A stretch of 12,964 bases of DNA from Pedobacter sp. UBA5917 (GCF_002432345.1 NZ_DJDT01000356.1:1-12964), one strand, 5' to 3'. Positions 5,826-12,964 are shown, counted from the first letter of the stretch. The notes: generated by a model not told the origin, from the letters alone. Program-made: numbers and translations.

Positions 5826-8201
5826 TTAGTTGGTTGTAGGCAACACTGCCGGGTTAAAATTGTTTTCGGTGATGTAGTAATATATTTTGCCGTTCGAAAT
5901 AAACTGCTGCTCAATCTGCGTAGCCCTTTTAATCTGCTGAACGGATTGGTTTAACAATTTGATATAAGTTTCGAACTCCTCAAGTGGCATTTTAGAGGTA
6001 TTCTTTAAATCGCCAACGGCATATTTCTCTAAAAATTCGTTATTTAAAGGCAAACCGGTTACCAATTTAATGTAATTGGCCAGAGTTAAACGCTTGATGT
6101 TGCCCGATGATTCTTTAATACCCAGCATCTGTTTAGGCATTTTAACATAATTTTTAACAAGCTTGCTCCTGAATGAAGACTGATCAGCCTGAAGATTTTG
6201 CCCTAGCATAATCGAAAATACATCTACAATCTGTTTGTACTCCATGTTGTTTAACACGATGGCATATTGTAAGGTAGACCGGTTATTTTTTACGGCATCA
6301 AGCGATAAGTTTGCTGTACTGTAATATTTAAAGGCATTATGCGGCATACGGTCGGCAACTTCGCCTCCAACCGGCTCTGGCAATAAACCTTCTACATCGG
6401 CAGTAAGGTTTTTACGCGATATACCCGTTAAACGGAATGCACTATCCAACGAGCTGATCTGGTTATAAATATCGGAGTTAGTTTCTTTTACAAAACGGCG
6501 CAGAGCGATCGTCATACTTTGGTTAGAATTTACCGAACCTTTGGTCGGGAAAACTACCCCACCCTGGATTAAACTGTTTTTAGGATAATCTAAATAGTAA
6601 GAAATAGAATCCTGCAAGCTGGTATTATAAGGCTGGAAGCTTTTTAACCCCTCGCCTTTTACCATGGTATTTTTACGGTACTCGGCAGAACGGATAGCCG
6701 ATTCGGAAACAAGCTTACGCGATTGGATTACAAAATCATTAAACGACTGGTTGAAATCGCTATACACCTGTAAGGCTAAAATACGTGCATCAGCCTGTGC
6801 AACCTGCTCGCTTAATTCGTTAATCAGGTAATTGTTGGTTCCACCCGTGTTTCCGGTGCTACCTACCAGGATAATTAAGTTGGTTTCGTTCTTTTTTGCT
6901 TTAAACAAACCTAATCCGGTTTTTATGGCCTGAAAAACAGGCTCTTCGCTTACTTCGCCATTACACCTAACCGTATTTTTGGCCTGATTTGAGAAGAAAG
7001 TCATCAACTGCCTGTAATCATTCTGTATCGGGCTAACAAAAATGCCTTTTAAAGCACAACCGTTTTCTCCGCGGTAAACCACACCGCCAAAGTTTACTTT
7101 TGTTCCTTTACCAAAATCGCCCATAATATTTTCGAAAGAGGAGATGGTATTGGTCATTCCCGAAAAATACTTGGTCATTGGGCTACCGCCATCCACTACA
7201 AAAACAACATTTACCTTGCTTTTATTTTTGCGGAGATTCAGGTAATCCTGATAAGAAAGCGCAGAACCGTTAATAGTTAATATTTTATTGTCTTTTTTAT
7301 TGTAAACATCTGCTGCTATACCTACGGTATTGCCACCTTCATCGTTTGAAACAATCGGCACGCTACGCAAGATCAGGTTTTCGCGCGGCAATAAGGGATC
7401 TACTACGAAAGCTGTTCCTTTATCAATGCCGCTTTTAATGGCGAATGAGGTAGAATCATCTTTATCGTAATCGCCCGGTTTAACGGAAGTAATGTACAAA
7501 CGATCGCCCCAGCTGTGTACGGCTTCGGCAGAAACCCAACCATAAATACTTTTTAAAGCGGTATCTGCAACCAATTGGTCATCAGAACCGATGAGGTATT
7601 TTTTGCCATCTTCCGATTTTTTGTAGATGTAGGCAATTTCGTGCAACCTTACTTTTGTACGTCTATCTTTAAGCTCCGGTGTATTGTAAACCAGGATAGA
7701 ATCGGTGGTATCGAAATAGAATTTTGGTTCGGTTAGGGCATTTTTACCGTTTACGATACCAATGGCTTTTTCTGCATAACCTGTTTTTTGGTTAGAGAAA
7801 GCGCGTTGCCATAAAAGCAGTTTGGATTTTGCAATCCAGCCATAACTGATGGCGCTTTTTTTATCGTTTATTTTTCTACCCCTGATCATTCCGGCCTTAT
7901 ATTTAATCAGTTTGAGGTAGCCGTTTTCTTCTTTCGAAACGTAGAAAGGCTCCATAAAGCTGATTTTTTTCATAATCAGGCTCCCGCCGGGTGCGGTAGT
8001 TGTATAATTATCTTCTCGGTCGGAAAAAACAATCCATGGCAAACTGCTGCTGCTGGTATTGTCCATTACATTTATATTTTCAGAAGGCCTTTCGTAAGAT
8101 TTAGGCATGTATTTTACTTTTTTGCCAAAGGATGCCGGCGACTGCGCGTAGGCAAACGATATTCCTATAAAAAGGAGGCTTAAGGCATAATATTTTTTCA
8201 T
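5826..8201 (-). CDS. tssR: TssR, T6SS-iii envelope protein with vWA-like domain
   Basis: 791 residues with a clear signal peptide: KK, a hydrophobic core, and a likely cut after AYA (residue 19). No lipobox cysteine follows, so it is probably periplasmic. Residues about 45-235 contain two segments ending in GW[IV]xxxx (GWIAKSKLL at 121, GWVSAEAV at 221), suggestive of bacterial SH3-like folds. Residues about 330-510 look like a von Willebrand A domain, beginning KVNVVFVVDGGSPM. The MIDAS signature DxSxS is degenerate here: D337, G339 and P341. A helical C-terminal region follows. TssR is one of the T6SS-iii-specific proteins (TssN to TssR) thought to form the envelope complex that replaces TssJ-TssL-TssM. 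It sits directly before clpV, 38 bp after the PKD-protein gene. Confidence 0.87.
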   Translation of the reverse strand: MKKYYALSLLFIGISFAYAQSPASFGKKVKYMPKSYERPSENINVMDNTSSSSLPWIVFSDREDNYTTTAPGGSLIMKKISFMEPFYVSKEENGYLKLIKYKAGMIRGRKINDKKSAISYGWIAKSKLLLWQRAFSNQKTGYAEKAIGIVNGKNALTEPKFYFDTTDSILVYNTPELKDRRTKVRLHEIAYIYKKSEDGKKYLIGSDDQLVADTALKSIYGWVSAEAVHSWGDRLYITSVKPGDYDKDDSTSFAIKSGIDKGTAFVVDPLLPRENLILRSVPIVSNDEGGNTVGIAADVYNKKDNKILTINGSALSYQDYLNLRKNKSKVNVVFVVDGGSPMTKYFSGMTNTISSFENIMGDFGKGTKVNFGGVVYRGENGCALKGIFVSPIQNDYRQLMTFFSNQAKNTVRCNGEVSEEPVFQAIKTGLGLFKAKKNETNLIILVGSTGNTGGTNNYLINELSEQVAQADARILALQVYSDFNQSFNDFVIQSRKLVSESAIRSAEYRKNTMVKGEGLKSFQPYNTSLQDSISYYLDYPKNSLIQGGVVFPTKGSVNSNQSMTIALRRFVKETNSDIYNQISSLDSAFRLTGISRKNLTADVEGLLPEPVGGEVADRMPHNAFKYYSTANLSLDAVKNNRSTLQYAIVLNNMEYKQIVDVFSIMLGQNLQADQSSFRSKLVKNYVKMPKQMLGIKESSGNIKRLTLANYIKLVTGLPLNNEFLEKYAVGDLKNTSKMPLEEFETYIKLLNQSVQQIKRATQIEQQFISNGKIYYYITENNFNPAVLPTTN

Positions 8202-8239
8202 AATCTGTAGATGAGCTTTAAAATTAGGTGAGCTGTTAA

Positions 8240-9217
8240 TTATCTGGTTTTTGCCGGTGCATCAGCAGTTGTTGCAGCGGGCTGGGCCGTACCTGAATGT
8301 TGTTTAATATTTACCAAACTGGCACAGGTAGAATTTGGCTTGATGGTAAGCTGCGCTTCATCAACGGCTATCTCGCCTCCAAAAGTGAGCCCCATGCAGT
8401 ACGAATAGATATCGGTCTGCTTTTTCTTACCGTTCATTTCTACGTTAACCGTTACCTTTTCGTTACCGCACATGTATTTGTTAACGAGGTAGTAATAGTT
8501 GGAATTAAAATCGGCGCCGTTGGCAATGGCCTGTAAACGTGCCCTGATATCATCGATAGTTTTGCGTTCGCCATCACCTGGGGCCACAATATCTTCAACA
8601 ATTTCGGCGTTAGGATCGGTAATCAGAATGTTTAAGAAAGCTGGTTTACGGCTTTTATCCGAGCGCAGGCGCACCACATATTTCCCTGGGGCACGATAGG
8701 TGTATAAGGCTGTTTTTCCTTTAACATCAACACGTCCGGTTTCGCCGAACGACCATTCGAAATCTTTTCCTTCGCCATCTCCTTCGAGCCTGATTTCTTC
8801 ATTAACCAAACCAGCTGTTGGTCCGCTAATGGTGAGCACACTATCTACAACTGCGGTATGAACGGTATCGCGTACGGTAATGGGAAATTCCTGGCGGAGT
8901 TCGCCATCAACGGTTAAACGCACAATATAAGTATCGGGCTTAGTGTAGTGGTACGAACCGGTTTTTGTGGTGGCTTTTTCACCATTCCCGAATTCCCATA
9001 ACCATTTTGTGGCTTTTGGGGTATTATCGGTAAAAACCAGACTTTCGTTTAAATAAATTTCATCTTTTAAGATCCGCGCATCAATTGCCCTTTTTTCGAA
9101 CAATGAACTTTTAAATAGGAAAATGAGGCCTGTTAAGAGCAATACAGCTAAAAGGATGTAAAGAATAACATAGCCCTGCGAATTTGAATTAACTTGCTTG
9201 GTGTTTGTGTCAGACAT
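8240..9217 (-). CDS. tssP: One-TM periplasmic PKD-domain protein, probable TssP
   Basis: 325 residues. A short cytoplasmic N-terminus is followed by one membrane segment (about 16-36) and a large predicted periplasmic part. Two PKD-like Ig-fold domains are visible: the first around 45-115 with KWLWEFGNGE and YHYTKPDTYIVRLTV, the second around 125-200 with FEWSFGETG and YTYRAPGKYVVRL. Both keep the W-x-F-G and Y-T-x-P/A-G/D-x-Y-x-V-R-L pattern. A C-terminal domain of about 110 residues contains three cysteines (C250, C274, C298), and the tail is Ala/Thr-rich. Its place between the TssO-like genes and tssR argues for an envelope subunit of the T6SS-iii membrane complex. I favour TssP from topology and position, but the letter is less certain than the role. 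Confidence 0.68.
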   Translation of the reverse strand: MSDTNTKQVNSNSQGYVILYILLAVLLLTGLIFLFKSSLFEKRAIDARILKDEIYLNESLVFTDNTPKATKWLWEFGNGEKATTKTGSYHYTKPDTYIVRLTVDGELRQEFPITVRDTVHTAVVDSVLTISGPTAGLVNEEIRLEGDGEGKDFEWSFGETGRVDVKGKTALYTYRAPGKYVVRLRSDKSRKPAFLNILITDPNAEIVEDIVAPGDGERKTIDDIRARLQAIANGADFNSNYYYLVNKYMCGNEKVTVNVEMNGKKKQTDIYSYCMGLTFGGEIAVDEAQLTIKPNSTCASLVNIKQHSGTAQPAATTADAPAKTR

Positions 9218-9251
9218 AGGTAGCGTTTTTTATAGGTTGTTTTTGGGATAT

Positions 9252-9737
9252 TTATCTGGCAGATATGGTTTGCTGCAATTGTCGCCTGTTGAGAATACAA
9301 TCGTCCAATTGTCGTTTATGCAATTCTATATCTGTTATATTTCGGTTCTGTTCCTGTCTATCATAAAATAACCTGTCGTACAGCTGCGCTGTTTGAACAA
9401 ATATTTTATAGCGCTGGTCTGACGCTTTACGGTCGAACGCAGCCCTGATAGAGCCTAGTGAATTCTGTATATCGTTTTTCAAAAAAACGGCCTGTACATT
9501 TGGGTTATAGCGTGTAATCTGTTTGTAAGTGGTATCGATGGTAGGCGAAGTTTCTTTCACCATGCTTTCGAATGTTTCGTTCTCGCTGATTTTTACCTCA
9601 AGCTCTTCTTTCGAAATTTCGTAGCGCGATTTATCGCTATAAAAAATGCCAAAACTTAATAGCCCAACGGTAAAAACAAACAGCGCTATAAAAAACAAGA
9701 ATTGTTCGCGTCTTTCTTTTATACTTAACTTTATCAT
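9252..9737 (-). CDS. Small single-TM T6SS-iii membrane protein, TssO-like
   Basis: 161 residues. A basic N-terminus (MIKLSIKERREQ) is followed by one membrane segment at about 13-33. The remaining roughly 125 residues are charged and helical, probably a coiled-coil-rich periplasmic domain. It ends RQLDDCILNRRQLQQ, with its only cysteine at C147. The N-terminal KER...FLFFIALFVFTVGLL pattern resembles TssO proteins of Bacteroidota T6SS-iii clusters. It shares size, topology and the terminal DC motif with the gene 10 bp upstream, so the two look like diverged paralogues. Either one could be the true TssO. It is the second gene of the minus-strand operon, 34 bp before the PKD-protein gene. Confidence 0.7.
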   Translation of the reverse strand: MIKLSIKERREQFLFFIALFVFTVGLLSFGIFYSDKSRYEISKEELEVKISENETFESMVKETSPTIDTTYKQITRYNPNVQAVFLKNDIQNSLGSIRAAFDRKASDQRYKIFVQTAQLYDRLFYDRQEQNRNITDIELHKRQLDDCILNRRQLQQTISAR

Positions 9738-9747
9738 AATCGTTTAA

Positions 9748-10269
9748 TTATCGGCCGAAGCGTCCGTTCCTGATTTTGGTTGCTGTAGCCTGATTGGCGC
9801 GGTGGCAATCGTTTATCTGTTCTTTATACCTTTGGATATCACCCCTTGATTTAATGAGCGAATCCTGTAGATCGGCCATTGCGCCAACATTGTTGTTGAT
9901 TTTGGCGTAGAGATCAAAACTTGGGCTGGTTTGTGTTTTTTTGGAAATAAGATCTTTAATCCTGTTGTTGGCGCTTTGTATATCGCCTAAAAGGATACTC
10001 TGTTTGCTCATTTCGTTTGCATTATAATCGCGGTATTGGGCAAGTTCTTTAAAACGCACCAGGATAAGGTCGAAATTGGTATTGATATCTTTTCTGAGGT
10101 AAGATAGTTTTTCGGTTTCCTTTACCTTTTTATCGAGCAGGGTATACTCATAATCGGATGCGGCAAAAAAAAGATAGATACAGAGAATGGAAAAAAGCGT
10201 TAGGAATACAAAGTTTAAGATAAACCTCGTGTAAGCAGTCCTGATTTCGATGGCATTAATGGGTTTCAT
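9748..10269 (-). CDS. tssO: TssO-family single-TM T6SS-iii membrane protein
   Basis: 173 residues beginning MKPINAIEIRTAYTRFILNF, with one membrane segment at about 14-36 and a helical, probably coiled-coil, C-terminal domain predicted to be periplasmic. It ends QINDCHRANQATATKIRNGR. The MKPIN start and the short-cytoplasmic, one-TM, coiled-coil layout fit TssO, an inner-membrane member of the T6SS-iii envelope complex. It has cysteines at C30, in the membrane segment, and C155, in the terminal DC motif shared with the next gene. It is the first gene of the minus-strand operon, divergent from tssE. The possible upstream in-frame ATG at 10290 is followed at once by TGA, so the start at 10269 is secure. 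Confidence 0.72.
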   Translation of the reverse strand: MKPINAIEIRTAYTRFILNFVFLTLFSILCIYLFFAASDYEYTLLDKKVKETEKLSYLRKDINTNFDLILVRFKELAQYRDYNANEMSKQSILLGDIQSANNRIKDLISKKTQTSPSFDLYAKINNNVGAMADLQDSLIKSRGDIQRYKEQINDCHRANQATATKIRNGRFGR

Positions 10270-10299
10270 AGAGCATTAATAGTTTCACATAGCATTAGT
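10241..10299. repeat. Triple imperfect ~20-bp tandem repeat across the tssO start
   Basis: Three consecutive units share the pattern TTTC-(6-7 nt)-GCATTA: 10241-10260 ending GGCATTAAT, 10261-10280 with GTTTCATAGAGCATTAAT, and 10281-10299 with GTTTCACATAGCATTAGT. The tssO start codon lies inside the middle unit, the left unit is coding, and the right unit is leader. On the minus strand the right unit mimics the start region (TAATGCTATGTGAAAC), but its in-frame ATG is followed by TGA. It may be a phased protein-binding array overlapping the start, or a local duplication. Confidence 0.55.
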
Positions 10300-10448
10300 T
10301 ATCATATTAATCTGAGATCTCCCTCACTTAAAATCACTCAAACTTTCTCAAATTAACATTGTACTATAACAATTTTTAATATTTGTTGTTTGGTTATTAA
10401 AACGATTTTATTTCTTTTACTTTTAACAAACTTTAAGCCAAACCGTTT
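10270..10448. promoter_or_regulatory. Divergent promoter region between tssO and tssE
   Basis: 179 bp of AT-rich DNA separate the two divergent T6SS transcription units, so promoters for both should lie here. On the plus strand TACTTTTA (10418-10425) differs from the TAnnTTTG -7 box only at the last base, and TTTG (10389-10392) lies upstream, but the 25-bp spacing is longer than usual. A near -7 box with one extra base, TAATATTTG, is at 10377-10385. A perfect 8-bp palindrome GAGATCTC lies at 10314-10321. I cannot pick promoters with confidence. A shared regulator acting on both units is plausible from the arrangement alone. Confidence 0.5.
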
Positions 10449-10883
10449 ATGTCTGAAAATTTTTACAACAAACCCTTCAGATTTAAGTCTCTTTTCGCAG
10501 GCGCTGGGCTTCAGCCAACTGACCTCGGAAAATCGATTTCGAACCACATAGAACTGATTATTTTTACCCGTTTTGGGGAGCATCGGTTCCACAACGATTT
10601 TGGCTGCGAGATATGGGACCTCGATTTCGAATTAATCGTGAGTGAAAGCATCTGGGAGGAAAAATTCCGCAAATCACTGCTCAAATCCATTACCGATTAT
10701 GAGTTCAGGATCTATAATACTTCGGTAGAAGTGCGCATTACGGAAGTAGAAAATGTATATCCCCTGCGTAAGATTACGGAGATCAAAAAAAAGGTAGATA
10801 TTAGCGTTAGGGCGCTGATAAAAACCACAGGTGAAAAATATTTTTTCAATACCGCATTATTTCTCAGCCCTTTATCAACCTAA
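10449..10883 (+). CDS. tssE: TssE, gp25-like T6SS baseplate subunit
   Basis: 144 residues, the usual size for TssE. The signature TRFGEHRFHNDFGCEIWD (40-57) is the conserved block of the GPW/gp25 (phage T4 gp25-like) family, preceded by a helix with ISNHIELIIF and followed by two amphipathic helices and strands. The protein is a baseplate wedge component that nucleates sheath assembly at the cytoplasmic face of the inner membrane. It opens the plus-strand unit and is followed 27 bp later by tssF, a partner in the same baseplate wedge. The ATG is preceded by an A/T-rich leader without Shine-Dalgarno sequence. Confidence 0.92.
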   Translation: MSENFYNKPFRFKSLFAGAGLQPTDLGKSISNHIELIIFTRFGEHRFHNDFGCEIWDLDFELIVSESIWEEKFRKSLLKSITDYEFRIYNTSVEVRITEVENVYPLRKITEIKKKVDISVRALIKTTGEKYFFNTALFLSPLST

Positions 10884-10910
10884 ATCTAAAACGCCCCAAA
10901 TATTCTACAC

Positions 10911-12776
10911 ATGAAACCAGTTTTTTACTCATCGAAAGATGAAATCCGCAATAGAATTTTAAAAAATGCCGAAGATTTCTGGAATATTAAAGACAGTAAC
11001 GACTTCGATCCGCTTGTTAGGTTGATTATTGAAGCACTTAGTAACGAGCTTTTTAATGTAGCCAATGATGTTAAAAATTTAGAGAACAGGATTTTTGATA
11101 AGATCAGCCGTATTCTGGCGCCCGATCATTTAACATCATCGTTACCGGCCCATGCCATTATGCATGCCAGACCGATTGAGCAACAGGATTATCTTTCGCC
11201 CTATTCGCAGTTTGCATTCAAAAAGAATATCCCTCAGGAAAATGATAAGGCCAAAAAAACCGATATTTTTTTTAGTCCGCTGCACACTGTAAAAGTGAAC
11301 AATGCATCTGTAAAATACATCGTTACCGGGAATACGCTCTTTAATGTAGAGCAATTGGGCAAACAGCCTATACAGAATACCCTTTCGGGTACTTCGACAG
11401 AAAAAAACACGTTGTACATCGGTTTTAGTGGCATTAAAGACTGGATGGACTTTAATAAACTGAATTTATTTTTCGACTGGAAAAATTATTCGGTGCCCGA
11501 AAACACCTACGATCTGCTCTCATTGGGGAAATGGTTCTACAAAAACAACGAACTCACTGCCTATACCGAGCGTTTTATGGATGAGCCTTTAACGGGTAAG
11601 GTACAGGCACCATTCCAGCACAAACAATTGCTTAATCTGATTAAAGCAGACATTTTACAGTTTTACAGCAACAGGTTTATTACCCTTGGCGATCTTAACG
11701 ATTTTAATATCGACGAAAGCAGGGAACTACCCGCTGAGTTTACCAATCTGTTTCAGCCAGCTGTTTTAAACCAGATCGATCAATCGGTAAAATGGCTTAA
11801 GGTAATTTTTCCGGCAGCTATAAACCAGGAAATGCTGAACGAGCTTCATATTTATATCAACGCCTTCCCGGTGGTGAATAAACGGTTGAGCCAGATTAAA
11901 CATCGGCTTAAAACGATGAACAATATTATCCCGATTAAAACGGAATCGCTGGATCAGATGCTTGCCGTGGAAAACCTGAAGGATAATAAAGGAAAAAGTT
12001 ATAACGAAATACCGTACACCAACGAGAATGAAAAGGGTGATGGTTCTTTCTCGATCCGCTACGGTGGTACCGAACGTTTCGATACCAGAAATGCCAAAGA
12101 ACTGGTAGATTACCTTTTTGAACTGTTGCGCGATGAGAAAGCTGCTTTTACCGCTTACGGACCAGATTTTTTAAGTACCATCCTAAAAAACCTGGAACAG
12201 AATATTGCCTTGATTGAACAAAAAAGCCGTTCGGCATTGAAAGATATTAAAGAACTGCCAAGTTATATTGTATTAAAGCCTATTGACGATGCAGATATAT
12301 TATTCCTGGATATATGGGTTACACAGGCAGAAGAAGCCAACCACATTAATGCCGGAAGCCGTTTAGTGGTATACGATAACAATAAGGTAAATGCAGAGAG
12401 TATTTTTTTACTGAGCCAAACCAAAGGCGGCCGGTCGCGACTGAATGCGACCAACCGGGTGCAGGCTTACAAATACGGCTTAACCACAGCCGACAGGATT
12501 ATTACAAAAGCCGATGTGATCAATTTTTGCCGTTACGAACTGGGTAACAAATTAAAGGGCATTACACTGGCCAAGGGTTTGATTATGGATAATAAACCGA
12601 ATGCCGGCTTTATTAAAACGACAGATATTTTGATCGAACCAGCAGATCAACTCAACCTGAGCACACAAGATTGGGAAGAACTGCTGAGTTTAACTTTGGC
12701 AAAATTAAACTTAAGGAGCACGATGAATGTGCATTACCGTTTGCTATTAAAACCGGCGTTGTATAGGGCGGTTTAA
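10911..12776 (+). CDS. tssF: TssF, T6SS baseplate subunit
   Basis: 621 residues, matching the roughly 600-residue TssF family. The N-terminus shows the typical TssF opening: a helix with RNRILKNAEDFW, then DFDPLVRLIIEALSNELFNV (31-50) and ILAPDHLTSSLPAHAIMHARP (68-88). This resembles the family pattern of a DP-V-x-x-L-x-E-A helix followed by a P-x-x-x-x-P-x-P-x-x-A segment. The rest has no transmembrane segment or signal peptide, consistent with a cytoplasmic baseplate wedge protein that binds TssG, TssE and TssK. The Bacteroidota version is diverged from proteobacterial TssF, so the assignment rests on the N-terminus, the length and tssE next door. No tssG follows within the window, although tssF-tssG pairs are common. 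Confidence 0.86.
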   Translation: MKPVFYSSKDEIRNRILKNAEDFWNIKDSNDFDPLVRLIIEALSNELFNVANDVKNLENRIFDKISRILAPDHLTSSLPAHAIMHARPIEQQDYLSPYSQFAFKKNIPQENDKAKKTDIFFSPLHTVKVNNASVKYIVTGNTLFNVEQLGKQPIQNTLSGTSTEKNTLYIGFSGIKDWMDFNKLNLFFDWKNYSVPENTYDLLSLGKWFYKNNELTAYTERFMDEPLTGKVQAPFQHKQLLNLIKADILQFYSNRFITLGDLNDFNIDESRELPAEFTNLFQPAVLNQIDQSVKWLKVIFPAAINQEMLNELHIYINAFPVVNKRLSQIKHRLKTMNNIIPIKTESLDQMLAVENLKDNKGKSYNEIPYTNENEKGDGSFSIRYGGTERFDTRNAKELVDYLFELLRDEKAAFTAYGPDFLSTILKNLEQNIALIEQKSRSALKDIKELPSYIVLKPIDDADILFLDIWVTQAEEANHINAGSRLVVYDNNKVNAESIFLLSQTKGGRSRLNATNRVQAYKYGLTTADRIITKADVINFCRYELGNKLKGITLAKGLIMDNKPNAGFIKTTDILIEPADQLNLSTQDWEELLSLTLAKLNLRSTMNVHYRLLLKPALYRAV

Positions 12777-12819
12777 TTTAAAATAGTTGTTTTTTCCCTA
12801 TTTAACCTTCCAAAGCAGT

Positions 12820-12887
12820 CCGTCACCCTGAATTTATTTCAGGGTCTATTTTGCTGGAAAGATGCTGAAACAAGTTCAGCATGACGA
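12820..12887. repeat. Dispersed REP-like inverted repeat, copy 2
   Basis: A 68-bp imperfect palindrome of the same length and orientation as copy 1 at 562-629. Arms 12820-12842 and 12865-12887 match at 18 of 23 positions and enclose a 22-nt loop with GGTCTATTTTGCTGG. The core of the left arm, CCTGAATTTATTTCAGGGTCT, is identical in both copies, while the right arm here reads CTGAAACAAGTTCAG. It begins 43 bp after the tssF stop and could form the 3'-end hairpin of the tssE-tssF transcript. Confidence 0.75.
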
Positions 12888-12917
12888 TCGGGTAAGAATA
12901 AAGACTTAACATAATGG

Positions 12918-12964
12918 CCGTCATCTCGACCGGAGCTTAGCGGAATGCCCGCCTGCTTCGGGTA
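12918..12964. repeat. Start of a second dispersed repeat family (truncated by the window)
   Basis: From CCGTCATCTCGACCGGAGC onward the sequence is GC-rich compared with its surroundings and resembles the GTCATCTCGACCGGAGCG-type intergenic repeat that I associate with Pedobacter-like genomes. It is cut off at the window end, so its full length and any partner arm are not visible. The ATG at 12914 opens only eight codons before a stop, so no gene begins here. Confidence 0.45.

Noticed and set aside
10353..10592. 79-codon minus-strand frame covering part of the divergent promoter region and tssE
   Set aside because: It overlaps the conserved tssE gene and the promoter region, and the product resembles no family I know.
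12781..12803. AAATAG/CTATTT as a terminator for tssF
   Set aside because: The stem is only 6 bp, all but one pair A-T, with an 11-nt loop. The REP-like hairpin further downstream is a stronger candidate.
562..12887. The whole window as a mobile genomic island with att sites
   Set aside because: No integrase, transposase or tRNA gene is visible, and the flanking repeats look like dispersed REP-type elements rather than attachment sites.

Overview
The window looks like a chromosomal segment of a Bacteroidota bacterium, most likely a soil or water Sphingobacteriaceae (Pedobacter- or Mucilaginibacter-like). The evidence is the moderately AT-rich base composition, the lack of Shine-Dalgarno sequences before most starts, a good Bacteroidota-type -7 promoter box (TAnnTTTG), dispersed inverted repeats of a kind I associate with that family, and proteins that belong to the Bacteroidota-specific subtype iii type VI secretion system (T6SS-iii). 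The taxonomic assignment is inference.

Layout. Positions 1-194 (minus) hold the 5' end of hcp/tssD, the inner-tube protein. Positions 195-697 are a repeat-rich non-coding region with direct-repeat, inverted-repeat and REP-like elements. Positions 698-1270 (minus) encode a flavodoxin-fold NAD(P)H-dependent oxidoreductase with its own predicted promoter. A strong, probably bidirectional, terminator lies at 1346-1376. From 10269 down to 1394 runs one compact minus-strand operon. In transcription order it is a TssO-family small membrane protein, a second similar small membrane protein, a one-TM protein with two PKD-like domains (probable TssP), TssR (secreted, vWA-like), ClpV/TssH (sheath-recycling AAA+ ATPase), TssB and TssC (contractile sheath). 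A 179-bp divergent intergenic region separates this operon from plus-strand tssE (10449-10883) and tssF (10911-12776), which encode baseplate subunits. The right end (12777-12964) is non-coding and holds a second copy of the REP-like repeat and the start of another repeat family.

How the genes work together. TssE and TssF form part of the baseplate. TssB and TssC polymerise into the sheath around the Hcp tube, and ClpV disassembles the contracted sheath. TssR, the PKD protein and the TssO-like proteins are the T6SS-iii proteins thought to form the trans-envelope complex in place of the TssJ-TssL-TssM complex of Proteobacteria. TssG, TssK, TssN, TssQ, VgrG/spike proteins, effectors and immunity genes are not in this window. 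If present in the genome they must lie elsewhere, probably beyond one of the window ends.

The components belong to a known system. The less well described parts are the paired TssO-like proteins with a shared C-terminal cysteine motif, the degenerate metal site of TssR, the oxidoreductase gene between hcp and the sheath operon, the ordered repeats upstream of hcp and at the first operon start, and the same-orientation REP-like copies that bracket most of the cluster.
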